64,000 bases of DNA from Diospyros lotus (GCF_014633365.1 NC_068347.1:27568493-27632492), one strand, 5' to 3'. Counted from the stretch's first letter, positions 35,421-48,192 are shown. The notes: generated by a model from the sequence alone, not told the origin. Program-made: numbers and translations.

Positions 35421-37509
35421 TTTTCTTCGTTTTAATAATCTTATTCCTAGTTCTTTGGTGTCATAAATTGATACTTTTGATCGTTAGCAACTTGTATGAG
35501 AGATAGCAAAAATAAATAAATTTTATAAATTTTTGCGTGTGTTTCTATATGTCAAGTCTCTACAATTTGAGATTTTAGAAATAATTTTTTTAAATATGAA
35601 ACGTATAAATTACTAAATTTTTATAAATAAAACCACATCAACCAGCCATCTGATGCTTTCAATGGGATTAAAATGGAAACCCCATGATTGGCCCTATTTA
35701 TAAAAAAAATCAGTAATTTATTTGATCTATTTTAAAATTTAGTAAACAATTTAATCTATAAGTCAAAGTACAATAGTTAATTGGACACTTTATATTTTTA
35801 ATAAATACAAATTACATTCAAATCAATCAATTACATAGTCACTCAATATAACATAACTAATGAAACCCCAAATTATTAATCACCAAACAACACATAATGA
35901 ATTTACTTAGTAGTGTAAATTAAAAAACCAACATTAAATTAGAAATTAATGAATTTACAACAATTATAAATTAAAGATTTTTAGACTTGGATATATGGTA
36001 CACATTATTAACTAGAGTTAGCAAATGCGATGAGTGGCTTGTAACAAACTGATTTGTTACGGTAATAAATTGGGTTTGATATTGTCCGTTAGGTAATAAA
36101 TTGGGTTGGGTCTATGACCTAGCTCAAGAAAAAGCTCGGTTTAGCTCAAGCCCAATAGCTCAGCACACCAACTTGTTGGGTCCGACCCAAATGTATATTT
36201 TAAAATAGAAAAGTTGTATTTTTTATATTATAATTTTGATATTAAATTTTTAATATATAATTTAATAACTCTAATATTTTAAAAATTATAAACTATAAAA
36301 ATGACGTGGCAATACAATGACAATGAATAAAAAGTACATAAACATTATCTTTATGATCATTTTTTAAATATTAAGTTAGAAACAACTATAAAGTGAAATC
36401 TCAAAAATTATATCTCATAATTAATAATTTAAAATATATATATATATATCATTCATAATTATATACATACACAAAAGTTGTAATTACCTTAAACAAACAC
36501 AAAATATATATTTCTTAAATGAGAAACTTTTTATATAACTTTTAAATATTTATAAAATTTAAAAGTGTAATTGAATCATTAAAAACTATAAAGTGGAAAT
36601 TATTAAAAGCTAAAAGTTTTGATTTTCAAACTTTTAATTACTAACTTCTAACTGGAATTTTTATTTTTTAAAAATAGTTTTATATCATATTCTTTAAATA
36701 AATATATTTTTTTAAAATGGAGACAACTAGGTGGGCTTTTGCTAGGCTCGGCCTGCTCAGGCTCGCGAGATTGGGCTTGGCCCAGCCCGCCCTAGGAAGA
36801 ATAACGAAGCAATATCAAAGAAAACAATGAAAATTAGGATGAATATTAATTTGATTTGCTTTAACTCTTGTGAGGTGAGCCTCCTCTGCTCTCTTTATTC
36901 TTTGTTTCCAACAGATATAATGTAAATTTCGCTATTAATGTTGAATTGAATATAATCACTAAGTCACTCATTATCACTACATAATTAAATGAACCCTTGT
37001 TATGGTGATAAATTTAGCCTCAATTTCCATGCATCTTATCACCATTATATAATTTGTATTTTCTTTTTCTTTTTTTGTGGGCATTATATTTTCTTTTGAC
37101 ATTGATAAAATAATCTCTCCTCAAGGTGAAAATTTTTATGAATAAATCTCTTAAAAGTTCAAATTATGTAATTAGTTGTTCGTGAATATTTATGGATGAC
37201 ATTTAAGTAGTTATTTAGACACTATTAAGCACACAACTTAGTGATGATTACCAATCAATTATAATACATGACAAAAGGGTGATGAGAGACAATTGCATTA
37301 ATGGTAAATAACACGATAAATATGAAGTCAAGCATGACTGCAACAACCCACCAACATCCATTACTAGATAACTTCAACCTTTTAAATAATTAATTCATCC
37401 GCTTATAAAGAGGTAGGTAGAAAGTTGGAATAAGGTACCCATGATCATAAACTAAACTTTCTTTTGATATTTTTCCCAATTATAAAAAGATAAGTTGATA
37501 CTTGAAACT

Positions 37510-37830
37510 AACAATGGATCTAGGTTCATATCCATGTTGACTTGTGGTGATGAACCTAGATTTGGGTTAAAGAAAAAAAAAAAACTTAAATTTAAGATTG
37601 TGAAGAGAAAAAGAGAAAAAAATGATGATGATGATGAACAAAAGAATTTAATAATGGATCTAGATTCATCGCAAACATGTAAAGATGAACCCAGATCTAG
37701 ATTGGAGAAGAGAGAGAGAGAAAGGAGGAGGAGGAGGAGGAACAGAAGAAATCAAAGAGAAATAATACAAACATAAAAGATGAAGAATAAGCTGATGATA
37801 AACCCAGATGTGGGTTTGAGACAAGAGAGA
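37510..37830. repeat. Loose repeats of an AACCCAGATCTAGATT-like word
   Basis: Related units with spacing near 140 bases: GATGAACCTAGATTTGGGTT (about 37,549), GATGAACCCAGATCTAGATT (about 37,683) and AAACCCAGATGTGGGTTT (about 37,800), each followed by a purine-rich GA/GGA tract. Each of the first two is preceded by AATGGATCTAG. Confidence 0.6.
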
Positions 37831-40046
37831 GAGAGAGAGAGAAGGGAGTGGGGAAGGGAAGAAAGAGACTTATGATCAATGCCGCAGCCATCATTGATGC
37901 CACTATTGGCCATTTGAATAGAGAGAAACAAAGTAGAGATTTGAGAATTGAGAGAAATAAAAAAGAAAAATGAGAAAAAATAGTGTTAATATAAAAGGGA
38001 ATTTTGATAAATTTTTAATATTTAACAAAAGTTAATTAACGATAAGAGAAAAATGGCAACCTAACATTAAATCTTAAGGATATACTCTATATTTTTTTAA
38101 ATGTCTTGAGTATTTTCTACAATAAGTACTCTAAAGAAACTCAAGTTTTTCCATTAAACAATTGTTCTATTTGGCCAAGAAATCCCATAATAACTTATTG
38201 GAATTGATAAAGTTAGTGACGTTGTAATCTCTAATTAATTTAAAAATATTAAACATTAATATTTGCTAAAAACACTAAGATTGTTAAATTTCATCGAGTT
38301 TAAGACATTCATTGTATCCCCAACATTTTTTTCTCATTCTGGCCCCCTATGTTCAGATAAAGAGACTTATTCTTCTAATTTTCCTTGAAGGATCAATAAG
38401 CTCGTGTGTGAACTCATGTTTGTAATGAACATGCTCCTTCACTATTGCTCTATAATTAAATCAACTCATCTCTATACACCTTATGTCACCATAAAATACC
38501 CTTAAACATTTATCTTAAAATTGGAGATTTTGGGTTTTAAGTTCTATAAAACCCCATTATTGTTCCAATTCATCCCATGCTAAGTATAGGGAAGTATTGT
38601 TTGGAACAACATATAAGAAATGATGATCAAGTGTGTGTCTTGAGCTACCATGAAATAAATTTTGATGAGGTGACTTTAATTCCTTTATACAATGAACGGA
38701 AGGTCTTTTTTTGCCCTCTTTCTTTGACTCTTTTTCTTCTCCACAATCTTCATCTTTTTTCCATTATAAAAAAATGATTATTGTCGTAATAGAAAGAAAA
38801 AATAGGGATGAAATAGATTTTTTTATCCATATACTGACTTATCCAATTTTATGTTTCACTATCCTAATACAAAATCATTATGTTAAAAATTTAGGCATGG
38901 CAATTCTGTCTTCAAGATAACGCGTTTACGCGACTCAATGTATATCATCCATTTGTTTGTAGGAGCGGTGCCGCCTTTATAAGCCATTGCTTATTGTTTA
39001 TGCTGTACCGGTTTTATTAAATATTACTGTATACCCCAACACCTCATACACCATCCACTTAATTGCCAGGAAGCAAGATTATTCTTACAAGGTTCAATCT
39101 TAAGAGCATAGCATGTTCAATTTCTTTACTATGCCTTCTGATACCGTGTGTCCAATTTATGCACTTTCCGACCCTTCCAATGCTCCACCATTTTGATTTC
39201 CCTTGGAATTCACACACAATTATCAATAACGCAACCAAGCATGTACAAATTGAGTCACGGCCCAAAAGTCTATGGCATTCCCGAAGTTGATCAAGACTTG
39301 ATGTGGTTAACTCGGGGAAGTTTGAAGATCCATTAGAAGGCGGCAACGAGCTAAATATCTCAGTTGTTACGAGTGAAGGGGATTGGCTCTACGTACCTTG
39401 TGTACAGAGAGGCACGATAAGAAAAGAGCACCCAATCTACAGTTTAGAAATTGCACAACAAGAGTACCTTTATAGAAAGCCAATTCCCAAGTGCAAAGTA
39501 TATCCAATGCCTACAGAACACTTGGTGGGAAGATGAGGGATGGCAATGGAGACCTGTTGGGCTTGTTTGTCCGCATATTCTTCTTTCACTTTCATTTATG
39601 ATCCGAATAAGTAAATTTTTTGTAAGTCAAATAGGTCGGTAGATAGACTTATAGAATAGGAGCTAAAAAATGAAAATGTCCTTACCCACATTGTATTGCA
39701 CTTTTTTCAATGTAATGTGGATGAGAACATTTTAGTCTTTTTACCCTTATTCTGTAAACCACTTTGATATATAGAAGAACAATACATGAATTTTATGGCT
39801 TTAGCTTGGACATTTAATTGTGTGAATATATAAAAATTAAATATTAAAAATTAATGTACAAATATTATTATCATTTAATCATTTAGGGATTTGAAAATTG
39901 AAATTGGCATATTATTTATTTGTTGTTTAGTTTTTTATACTTAATAAAAAAATCGACTTTTATTTTTTAGGAAAAAAAAAGAGTGAAAGGGAAGAAATAG
40001 GAAATCAGTTCGCAGTGGGGGGCACTGGAGAGAGACAGAGACAGAG

Positions 40047-40247
40047 ATGTCGATACTGTGGGAAAAGAGCGAGACATGGAGGTGGATAGTGAGGAAGACG
40101 AGGGATTCGAAGGGGTTTTTCCTGGCCTTCGCGACTGTGTGCGGCGTGGTTCCGGGAATCATTGGCTATGGAGTGATGCAGGTCACGAGTTCAGGCAACG
40201 AACGACTAGAAGCTGAACTCCGCCGCAATTCTCGCCCCGATTCCCTT
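40047..40247 (+). CDS. Small conserved plant protein of unknown function, first exon
   Basis: Seen: ATG 40047 opens 67 codons ending at a GTATGT donor (40,248). The peptide begins MSILWEKSETWRWIVRKTRD and contains a hydrophobic segment at residues about 24-46 (FFLAFATVCGVVPGIIGYGV), likely one membrane helix, then a charged ERLEAELRRNSRPDSL tail. I recognise this as the N-terminal part of a widespread plant protein of about 110 residues with no settled function (family knowledge from memory). The rest should be in a second exon starting near a GKVNQERLAEYL-like block; I could not find it downstream in this window. Instead, transposon sequence starts about 450 bases into the presumed intron. 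The gene is either split by a giant intron or truncated by insertion. Gag-like coding in the leader is absent. Confidence 0.75.
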
Positions 40248-40689
40248 GTATGTCTGCCTTCTTTTCCTTATTAATTTCATCTTCTTCTTCACTTCTCTTC
40301 GCTGTATTCGCATCCGTAAACGCCCTGATTCAGCTCCGCCGCCATATCACCCTAATTGTAATTGATTCATGCTAGTATATACGCATGAATGACCTTTCTT
40401 CTCCTTTTGGGCTTTATTTGTCATTTAACTCGTTTAAATTGATGAATTCATTAACTTGCCAAGTATTTTCAGGTTTGATTGTACTTGTTCGCTTCTTTTC
40501 TTTTGTCCTATTGATTTGGATGAATATTTTCATACGATCTTTTTGTGAAGTTCACTTATAACGCATATCGGACTTCCCCAGTTTCTTTCCATGGAAATAT
40601 TTTCAAGGAATCGCGAAGGTTCATTCATTTGTAGACGCTGTTGTTCGAGTCTTGGACCTGCTATGGTGTATTTGGGGGCGCGAGAAGAC
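40248..40689 (+). other. Start of the presumed intron of the small-protein gene
   Basis: Begins GTATGT after the exon at 40,247. Ordinary T-rich intron-like sequence up to the first Copia similarity near 40,700. Confidence 0.5.
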
Positions 40690-40699
40690 GGATTAGTAG

Positions 40700-42927
40700 A
40701 GTTGACTCCTGTACATAATTTTAGTGAAGCTCAAACTTTTTAACATTGCCTTGGATCAGTTTCCTGTTGATCCATTACCAAAGGTGTTGCAATAGCCCTC
40801 ATCGTCGAGTCTTTTCACTGAGATTAAATTAAAGCGAAAATCAAACACATGCCTAACATCCTTGAGAATCAGCCGTGCTCCTTTATTTGTCTCCAAGTGA
40901 ATATCTCCCATGACAACAACCTTTGAATCAGTGTTCTAAAAGACGCTAGACGCTAGTCAGGACATAAAAAAATTATTTAAATAAAATTTATATTATCTCA
41001 AATACACATACATACATTTATGTTCATATATATATATAAACAAATCATATATATATAGGTTATATATATAAATCTATCTCTATTTATATATATATAAAGT
41101 TATAAATAGATATTATATGTATATTATTATGCATATATATACATATATATATAAAGTTATTAGCAAATCAGGGTGATCACTACCATTGCCACTATAGTGC
41201 GACCACAACCCAAGCCGACCCATGCCAATTGGCCATCGTCGCCACTACTTCGCCGCTGTTCCATCATCGTCTCCTTCCTATAACCCTGCTAGATCCAGTT
41301 GTTCCATCATTGTCGCTTAGATTTGTCTGTTGGATGTTAGATCCATCTATCTGATTTGGGATGAAGATGGAGTCGAGCGATTGACGAGCCCAAACCACGA
41401 TTGCAAGAGGAGAGAATATAAAATGGAGGGGAAGATCAGGCACAAAAAACACGTTTGGGAGGCGTCGCCTTGATCGCATCGGCCACCTATGCACTGCATC
41501 AGCCGCCTAGGTGCCACTCGGGCCCGATTAATCAGACCCGATGCCTAAGGAGGCGATTTGAAGGAAATCACAGTGGCCACCTAGGCCGTCTTTTAGAACA
41601 CTGCTTTGAATAATTCTTATTACCCATCCTTACCACCCCAAAATTACCGAGCGTATAAGATGAAAAGAGTTCCTTCTTTGATGTAACATGTAAGGCAGCT
41701 CCACTATCAATGACCCAGCTTGTCTCTTGACAGACAAAATTAATTATCTCCTTATCACAAACAATGACAAGATCAGTAGCTGCAACTTGTATTGTTGTGG
41801 TCACGATCTTTCTTTTCTTCTTTAACATTGCCCTTTGTTATGTCTCTCTTGAACTGAAAACATTTCTTTTTAATGTGTCCCAGTTTTCCACAGTAGTGGC
41901 ACTCTACATTTTTGTAATTAGGTCTTGACTTGCTTCAGCCTTTATCTTCACCTTTTGGACCTTTGCTTTTTACTTTTCCCCCTATCTTTGGTGATGAAAA
42001 CCTCGGATTGCGAAGACGAAGCTTGAGATCTTCTCCTCATCTTTTCGTTCAAAACAACACCCTTAACAAGTTCCATCGTCACTACACCATTAAAAGCGGA
42101 GTTATAAAGAGACATTCTGAATGTCTCCCAAGAGTCTGGTAAAGTACCGAGCAGCCATAAAGCTTAAATCTCATTGTCAAACTTTACACCTATAGAAGAC
42201 AACTACTGCAAAACTCATTGAAAATCACTCAAGTGATCAGAGATAGTACTATCCTCCTTGTAGTGTAAATTCATCATCTTCTTAATCAAGAAGAACTTGT
42301 TGTTGCCGGTCTTTCAAGCATATAAAGATTTAAGTTTCTCCCACAACGATTTGGCATGCGTCTCATCACAAATATGATTGAGCACGTTGTCATCTATCCA
42401 TTGCCGAATAAAACCACATACTTAGGCATGTTTGAATTCCCACTCTTCATCGATTTTCGATTTGGGCTTCTATGTAGCAAATACTGGTAGATGCCAACTT
42501 TTCACATGAAGGAGATCTTTCATTTTTCCCCTCCATATGTGATAGTTGGTTTCATTCAGACTAATCATTCTGCTTGTACTAGCCTCCATCATATTTGAAT
42601 TAGGCTTCCACTATTCACTATAAATAGTAACCGTATACTGGAATAATGTCTATATATAAATAGTACACCGTGTAAGTTCTCAAGAAAGAGAGGTGCGTCA
42701 CAAATGGACACACTTAAGTATCAAGTCTTTTCTTAGCCAAAACTTTTCCTAGACATGCACTTCCACACACCACACTTAAATCCAATAACCGGACATACGA
42801 GAAAGATGTTTTTAACCAAGACAATTCTTTTCTGATGTGGAAGATCAAACAATGTTGCGACCACAGAGCATACTAAGAATTTCCTAAAAAGACTGACACT
42901 TTCGTAACCAAGAGCTCTGATACTAGT
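40700..42927 (-). pseudogene. Copia gag and protease fragment, interrupted by a hAT MITE (Copia 2)
   Basis: Read on the minus strand from the PBS leftward. After a PBS-like TAGTATCAGAGCTC (about 42,911-42,924) come gag remnants, a CCHC zinc knuckle (CHYCGKLGHIKKKC, about 41,870-41,915) and a Copia protease block (TSWVIDSGAALHVTSKKELF, about 41,660-41,720). The hAT MITE at 40,929-41,603 interrupts the sequence just after RMGNKNYSK; the frame resumes beyond it with a LVLKDVRH-type block (LILKDVRHVFDFRFNLIS, about 40,810-40,870). Stops and frameshifts make it non-functional. It fades out near 40,700. Confidence 0.85.
40929..41603 (-). mobile_element. Non-autonomous hAT-type MITE, copy 2
   Basis: Perfect 17-bp inverted ends CAGTGTTCTAAAAGACG and CGTCTTTTAGAACACTG, with a perfect 8-bp TSD CTTTGAAT (40,921-40,928 and 41,604-41,611). 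Both features are hAT-like. The interior matches copy 1 (17,200-17,772) in reverse orientation, with an added AT-rich stretch; no transposase is encoded. Confidence 0.93.
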
Positions 42928-43408
42928 TGTTGGGAAAATAGGATAGAGATTTGAACAATCGCATAAACTTCTCAGAATCACTTTTTTCCACCACGTAATA
43001 GAACACAAGCAGAAATACAAAAGACGGAAATTTAACGTGGAAAACCCTCCAATATTGAGGAAAAAACCACGGGACAAGTTCCGAGAAATATTTCACTATA
43101 ATAAGGACAATTACAAAATATCCTCATACACTCTACTCTTTTTCAAGTGATACAAGAATATAGTGGCACTCATAAAAACACCATCACTTTAAAGCCTTTT
43201 GACTTTTTTGCCTCTCCTCCAACTTGAAGCTTGTTCTAACTTCTTGGATCCTCAAATTTGGATCTTAAATTTGGATGCACAAAACCTTATTGAGAAGGGG
43301 GGTATTTATACTTGAGGCTTACCCCCCCCCCCAAAAGCAATAAGTTAGGCACAAAATTAGGTTGCCTAAAATTAGGCAACCTAACATTAATTAGGCTGAA
43401 ACCCAACA
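42928..43408 (-). repeat. LTR of Copia 2 (minus orientation)
   Basis: On the minus strand it runs TGTTGGGTTTCAGCC to TTTTCCCAACA, 481 bp, with a TATA-like AGTATAAATACC and a poly-G stretch. PBS and gag follow on one side; a polypurine tract and element tail precede it on the other. It is the inverted counterpart of 44,149-44,616. Confidence 0.9.
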
Positions 43409-44148
43409 ATTCTCCCTCTCCAGCCTATGAGAAAGAAGAAGAATAACGACGAAAACAATTAAATGGAGTCCATGCTGGTCAGTACCCGTCTGGATATCAC
43501 ACACACGGTAGGAGTAATCAACAGGTTTCTTTCCAACCCAAGTAAAGACCATTGGGAAGCAGTGAAGTAGATCTTGAGATATCTCAGAGGTAGTATAAAA
43601 ATTTGCTTGTGTTTTGGAGGGTTTGAACCAATTTTGAAGGGATACGCAGATGCAGATATGGCAAGTGACTTGGACAGTAGGAAATCTACTTCAGGATTTT
43701 TATTTACTTTTGAAGGAGGAGTTGTATTATGGCAGTCTAAATTATAGAAATGTGTTTCCTTATCTGCAACAGAGGCGGAATACATTGCCATGACCGAAGC
43801 AGGAAAAGAAATGCTTTGGTTGACAAGATTCCTTCAACAATTGGAAATGAAGCTGGAAAAAACTGTAATTTACTTTGATAGTCAGAGTGCTCTAGATTTG
43901 AGCAAGAACACGATGTATCACTCACGCACAAAGCATATTGATATAAGATACCATTGACTACGGTTAGCAGTGAAGGAACATCAATTCATATTAGAAAATA
44001 TCCACACTGATAAAAACCCTGCTGACATGATAACAAAGGTTGTAGCTCGGGAGAAGCTTCAACTAAGTGTCAGGTTGGCTGGCATGGACTCCATTTAATT
44101 GTTTCCGTCATTATTATTCTTCTTTCTCATAGGTTGGAGGAGGAGAAT
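43409..44148 (+). pseudogene. Copia RNase H fragment between inverted element tails
   Basis: From about 43,460 to 44,100 the plus strand reads Copia RT end and RNase H: GYADADMASDLDSRKSTSGF, SLSATEAEYIAMTEAGKEML and HTDKNPADMITK, with internal stops. It ends with a GGTTGGAGGAGGAGAAT polypurine tract before the LTR. The first 67 bases (43,409-43,475) are the inverted copy of the same tail and purine tract (44,082-44,148). Confidence 0.88.
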
Positions 44149-44616
44149 TGTTAGGTTCTAGCCTAATTAATGTTAGGTTGCCTAATTTTAGGCAACCTAA
44201 TTTTGTGCTTAACTTATTTTTTTTGGGGGGGTAAGACTTAAGTATAAATACCCTCATCTCATAAGGTTTTGTGCATCCAAATTTGAAATCCAAATTTGAG
44301 GATCCAAGAAGTTAGAACAAGCTTCAAGTTAGAGGAGAGGCAAGAAAGCCAAAAGGCTTTAAAGTGAGGGTGTTTTTGTGAGTGCTACTATATTCTTGTA
44401 TCACTTGAAAGAGTGTGTGAGGATATTTTGTAATTATCCTTATTATAGTGAAATATTTCACGGAACTTACCTCGTGGTTTTTCCCTCAATATTGGAGGGT
44501 TTTCCACGTTAAATTTTTGTCTCTTGTATTTCTGCTTGTGTTATATTACGTGATGGGAAAAAATGATTCTGAGAAGTTTCCACGATTGTTCAAATCTCTG
44601 TCTTATTTTCCCTTCA
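44149..44616 (+). repeat. 3' LTR of the Copia fragment (plus orientation)
   Basis: Starts TGTTAGGTTCTAGCC after the polypurine tract and ends CCCTTCA; 468 bp and closely matching the reverse complement of 42,928-43,408. Confidence 0.9.
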
Positions 44617-44929
44617 TTTCCTTAGTGTAGGAACTTGATAAATCTTGTTATTCATTGTGCATAGCAATCACAATACCACACTAATGATAATCAACATGAC
44701 CTTTGAGTCCCATGCTTGGATAAAGGAGGAAGGTTACGTTAGGTAATCGACAACCAACATAAAACTCTTTAGCTTGAGTAACATGAATTCTAGACAAATG
44801 AGAAAACTGTTGGGTCTTAACCATCTTAGCAAGGCACAATATTACTTGAGTGCTACGAAAAATGAGGTGCGTCCTTGCATCGGTGCTCAGATGAAGTGTT
44901 AGATTTGCTAGGTGTTTTGCTTTCCCATA

Positions 44930-46040
44930 AACGGATGTGAGTAAAGAAGTTAATTCAAAATATTACATTAAGGATTGAATCATGGAATATTGAGAATGAT
45001 AAGAAAAAGTATTAAAGTAGTAGATGTGATTATTAGGATAAAAAATTAATTTTATGTGCTTTTAAGAGATACGATAGGTTGGAAAGAAGGCTTAAATGTT
45101 GATAGAATTTGGATATGAACTTTGATATTTAAGGAATCATCATGTAAGGAATGAAATGAGATTATTAGAGATAAGACATTAAAGTGTGGGATTATTGAAT
45201 TTAAAGAGAATATGAGATAAAATTATTGTAGCTAAAGTTGTTATAAGAAAAGAAATTATGAATATTATTGGTACATATGCACCTTAAGTTAGTATTAGGA
45301 GGAGAAATGGAAACAAAATTGTGAGAAGATTTAGAGGAGTTGATACGAGAAATACCTAAAAGAGAGAAGATCGTTATAGTTAGTGATTTATGGGGTCATC
45401 TGGGCAGAGAAGAGAATGACTATGGAGATGTAAAAATGGAGATTATGGATTTGGAGAAAGAAATAATGAGGGTAAAGCTATTTTGGATTTTTCCATGACA
45501 TATGAACTCATCATAGACAACACTAGGTTTAAAAAACGAGACAAAGACTTGATTACATATAAAAATAGCTTATTAACCAACCTAATAGTTTACTTTCTTA
45601 TGAGACAAGAGGGTCGCTTATGTTGTAAGGATTATAAAGTTATATAAAGAGAATGCCTGACCACTCAATATAGACTTATGGTCCTTGACATCCATCTCAT
45701 AAAATGGTGGGAAAACAATAATACAAAACAAAGTCCGAAGATCAAATAGTAGGATTTAAAAGGTGAAAAACAAGTTATTCTTTTAAGGAAAAATTATATG
45801 GCTGAATAGATTGGACTGTTGAAGGAGAGGCTAACCAAATGTGAATTGAAATGTTTATCGCTATTTAAAATATGGAAAAAGGGTTATAGGAGGATTGAAG
45901 GAAGAAGTCTCAAATTAAAAAACGTCTTGGTGGTGGAATGAAGAAATATAAGAAAAAAAATCCATACTAAAAGAGCTTGTTACAAGATTTTACATGCATG
46001 TCATTACGAAGAAAACCTAAGAGGTATATTTTGACAAGAG
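44930..46040 (+). mobile_element. Degenerate LINE, endonuclease region
   Basis: Frame-shifting but consecutive similarity to the APE-type endonuclease of plant LINEs: RIESWNIEN, then a YAPQVS block near 45,280, GFGERNNEGKAILDFSMTYE, FKKRDKDLITYK and, later, a WWNE-like W and CYKILHACH. Stops are frequent and no reverse transcriptase part remains. The right edge was cut by the Gypsy insertion at 46,046; a short LINE-like continuation (AGAAGCAAAG) appears after 53,982. Confidence 0.72.
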
Positions 46041-46045
46041 AGAAG

Positions 46046-46467
46046 TGTCACGGCTATGGCTATTTTAAATTTTTTGCCTTAATGTTCAGTCTTTATTTTG
46101 TTTCCTTGTTATGTTGTAATTCCTTTATTTCAATTACTGTACTTAATTTCTAGTTCTCAATTCTATTAGTGTAGGAGGATCACGTGTGAGGCCATAGAAA
46201 AGGACAAAAAAAGTGTTATAACCACTAGTAAGGGGGATGATCTGTTGCATCCGCACCCATGCCAAGCAGTATATTTACCCTCCTTACTCTGTGGGAGAGG
46301 TTATGCAAAATCAAATACAGAACAACTCAATTTCTCTCCCTCTACACTCTCTAGTCTCATTCTTTTCTCTCTGTTCTTCCTCTGCACTCTCTAATTTTCC
46401 CTGTTACGATCCCTTGAATCTCACAGAATCAAGGGAAACTCTATTGTTTCTGCCAAGGGCAGTGATA
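46046..46467 (+). repeat. 5' LTR of Gypsy 1
   Basis: TGTCACGGCTATGG to GGGCAGTGATA; 422 bp, the final CA changed to TA. Pairs with 53,110-53,982. Confidence 0.9.
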
Positions 46468-46470
46468 ATT

Positions 46471-46482
46471 TGGTATCAGAGC
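46471..46482 (+). other. Primer binding site of Gypsy 1
   Basis: TGGTATCAGAGC, four bases after the 5' LTR, as in many plant LTR elements primed by initiator-Met tRNA. Confidence 0.88.
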
Positions 46483-46512
46483 TCGATTCCGGCCAAAGAT
46501 TATTGGAAGTTC

Positions 46513-47396
46513 ATGGCGGAAAGAACCCGCATGAAGAACATGGAATCCCAGCTACAACAAGTCAGCTCTTCCATGTTTGAAGTCCAGAGGCGAGTCGATC
46601 AGCTGGAGCTGGGGAATGGACATAACCATGCGGCAATCATGGCAATCGACCATAAGATGGAAGGCTCCATAGGGGGGTTGGAAAGAAGGTTGGATAGGAC
46701 GCTAGTATAAATGCGAGAGGAGATGGCGCAAATGAGGGAGGAGTTAGGAGCACAACTTCAACAATTCATGTTGATATTCACACGCCAAAAATCAATGAGT
46801 ATAGCCCCTGAATTTCCTCCTAGAGATAGAACAGAGCCTCTCTTACGAAACAATAGAGCAATTCGTAGGCCTGAAACTCCTGACATTGGAGGGGGACAGG
46901 ATGAGGAGGTAGAAACAATGTTGGATAGGGGTCGTGGAAAGCAGGGCCATCGTCAACAGCTGGGATTTCCCATGCCTCGGATGGAGACCCCTATCTTTGA
47001 AGGAGATAACTTACGCTGGTGGGTAAGGAAGTGTGAGAGGATGTTCGAATGGTATGACATACCAAAAGGGAGAAGAGTATCCTTAGTGGCTGCCTATTTT
47101 GATGATGTAGTAGATGCTTGGTACCAAGGTGGACTAATGTGAGGGATCATCCCACCTGAGGAGAATTTGTTGAGAAACTATGCGAGAGGTTCGGAGAAAG
47201 AAATATGTCAGATATTGTTGAAGATTTTAATAAACTAAGGCAGGTGGGAGAATTGAAAACCTACTTAAAGAGTTTTGAGGAGGTTCAATCTCTCATGAGC
47301 AGCCAGGACCCTCATCTCTCTGAGGCCTATTTCGTGTCTAGCTTCTTGAGTGACTTAAGTGATGACCTAAGGCCTATGGTTAAGAATTTAAGATGA
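46513..47396 (+). pseudogene. Gypsy 1 gag (broken)
   Basis: Starts ATG 46,513 with a coiled-coil-like region (MESQLQQVSSSMFEVQRRVD), then an in-frame TAA at 46,708 and the capsid-like block FDDVVDAWYQGG up to TGA 47,140. After a frame change it continues with RFGERNMSDIVEDFNKLRQV and YFVSSFLSDLSDDLRPMVK. Confidence 0.87.
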
Positions 47397-47604
47397 CAAA
47401 CCTCGAACAGTTGAATAGGTAGTGGAGAGTGCTAGACTACAAGAGATGGTAGTTGAGGCTTTGATGAAGAAGCAGAGGCAGCAAAATAAGGCTATGACAA
47501 TGGGAACCTCCCATTAAGGGGGGAAGGGATTCAACCGTGATTGGGCCGGGGGCAACACAGGAGCTAGGTAGTCGGGGGTACCCCACTTAAGTAGGAAATT
47601 TAAT

Positions 47605-48192
47605 TATCAGAGGAGGCAACCGGACTTGTGTTTTAGATGTGGGGATAAGTATTTCCCAGGGCATCAATGTAGGTGCCAAATTCTCCTATTGGAGGGAGAC
47701 TCAAAGGAAGGAAAGGAAGAAGGAGGAGAAGGAACTGAGGAGTATGAGGAGTCTGGAGATGAAGACAACGAAGAAATCTCACTCCATGCATTGAAAGGGG
47801 CGACCAACAACAAAATAATCAAAGTAAAGGGAAAGGTGAAGGACAAGAGGTTAATGATTTTGATAGATAGTGGAAGCATTCACAACTTCCTTGATGAAGG
47901 CACTGCTAGAAGATTGAAGTGTCCACTCTCAGACGCTCAACCCTTGAGTGTGATAATAGCTAATGGGGGGAGGGTACTGAGTAATTCGGCTTACCACAGA
48001 ATTAATTGGGAGATGCAAGGAGAGGAATTTGAAGCAGATCTCAGATTGCTACAATTGGGAGGATGTGACGTGGTCCTAGGGGTTGACTAGATGAAGGGGG
48101 TAAGTCCCATAAATTCAGACTTTAATCGGATGGAAGTGTCCTTTGAAAAATGAGGGAAAAGAATGACACTAAAAGGGGGAAGATAAATTGGT
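47605..48192 (+). pseudogene. Gypsy 1 zinc knuckle and aspartic protease (broken)
   Basis: CFRCGDKYFPGHQC (about 47,626-47,667) is the knuckle, in the C-x2-C ... H-x-C form of this lineage. An acidic linker follows, then the protease motif LMILIDSGSIHNFLD (about 47,850-47,895) and GGCDVVLGVD. Stops at 48,089 and later; the frame is then split by the insertion at 48,198. Confidence 0.87.

Larger units (their letters stand above)
32388..40046. other. Long intergenic region, no recognised intact gene
   Basis: AT-rich DNA. Noted inside: GC-richer islands at 32,740-32,880 and 33,560-33,780; a 60-bp tandem duplication at 33,171-33,290; an LTR-like fragment near 34,870-35,420; a patch rich in GGCCCAGCCC and GGCTCGGCC words at 36,050-36,800; and a loose repeat region at 37,510-37,830. 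Open frames at 38,577-39,540 show no recognised domain. Confidence 0.5.

Noticed and set aside
38577..39540. Series of 60-95-codon frames on both strands
   Set aside because: No consistent coding strand, no domains recognised and no splice-supported gene model.
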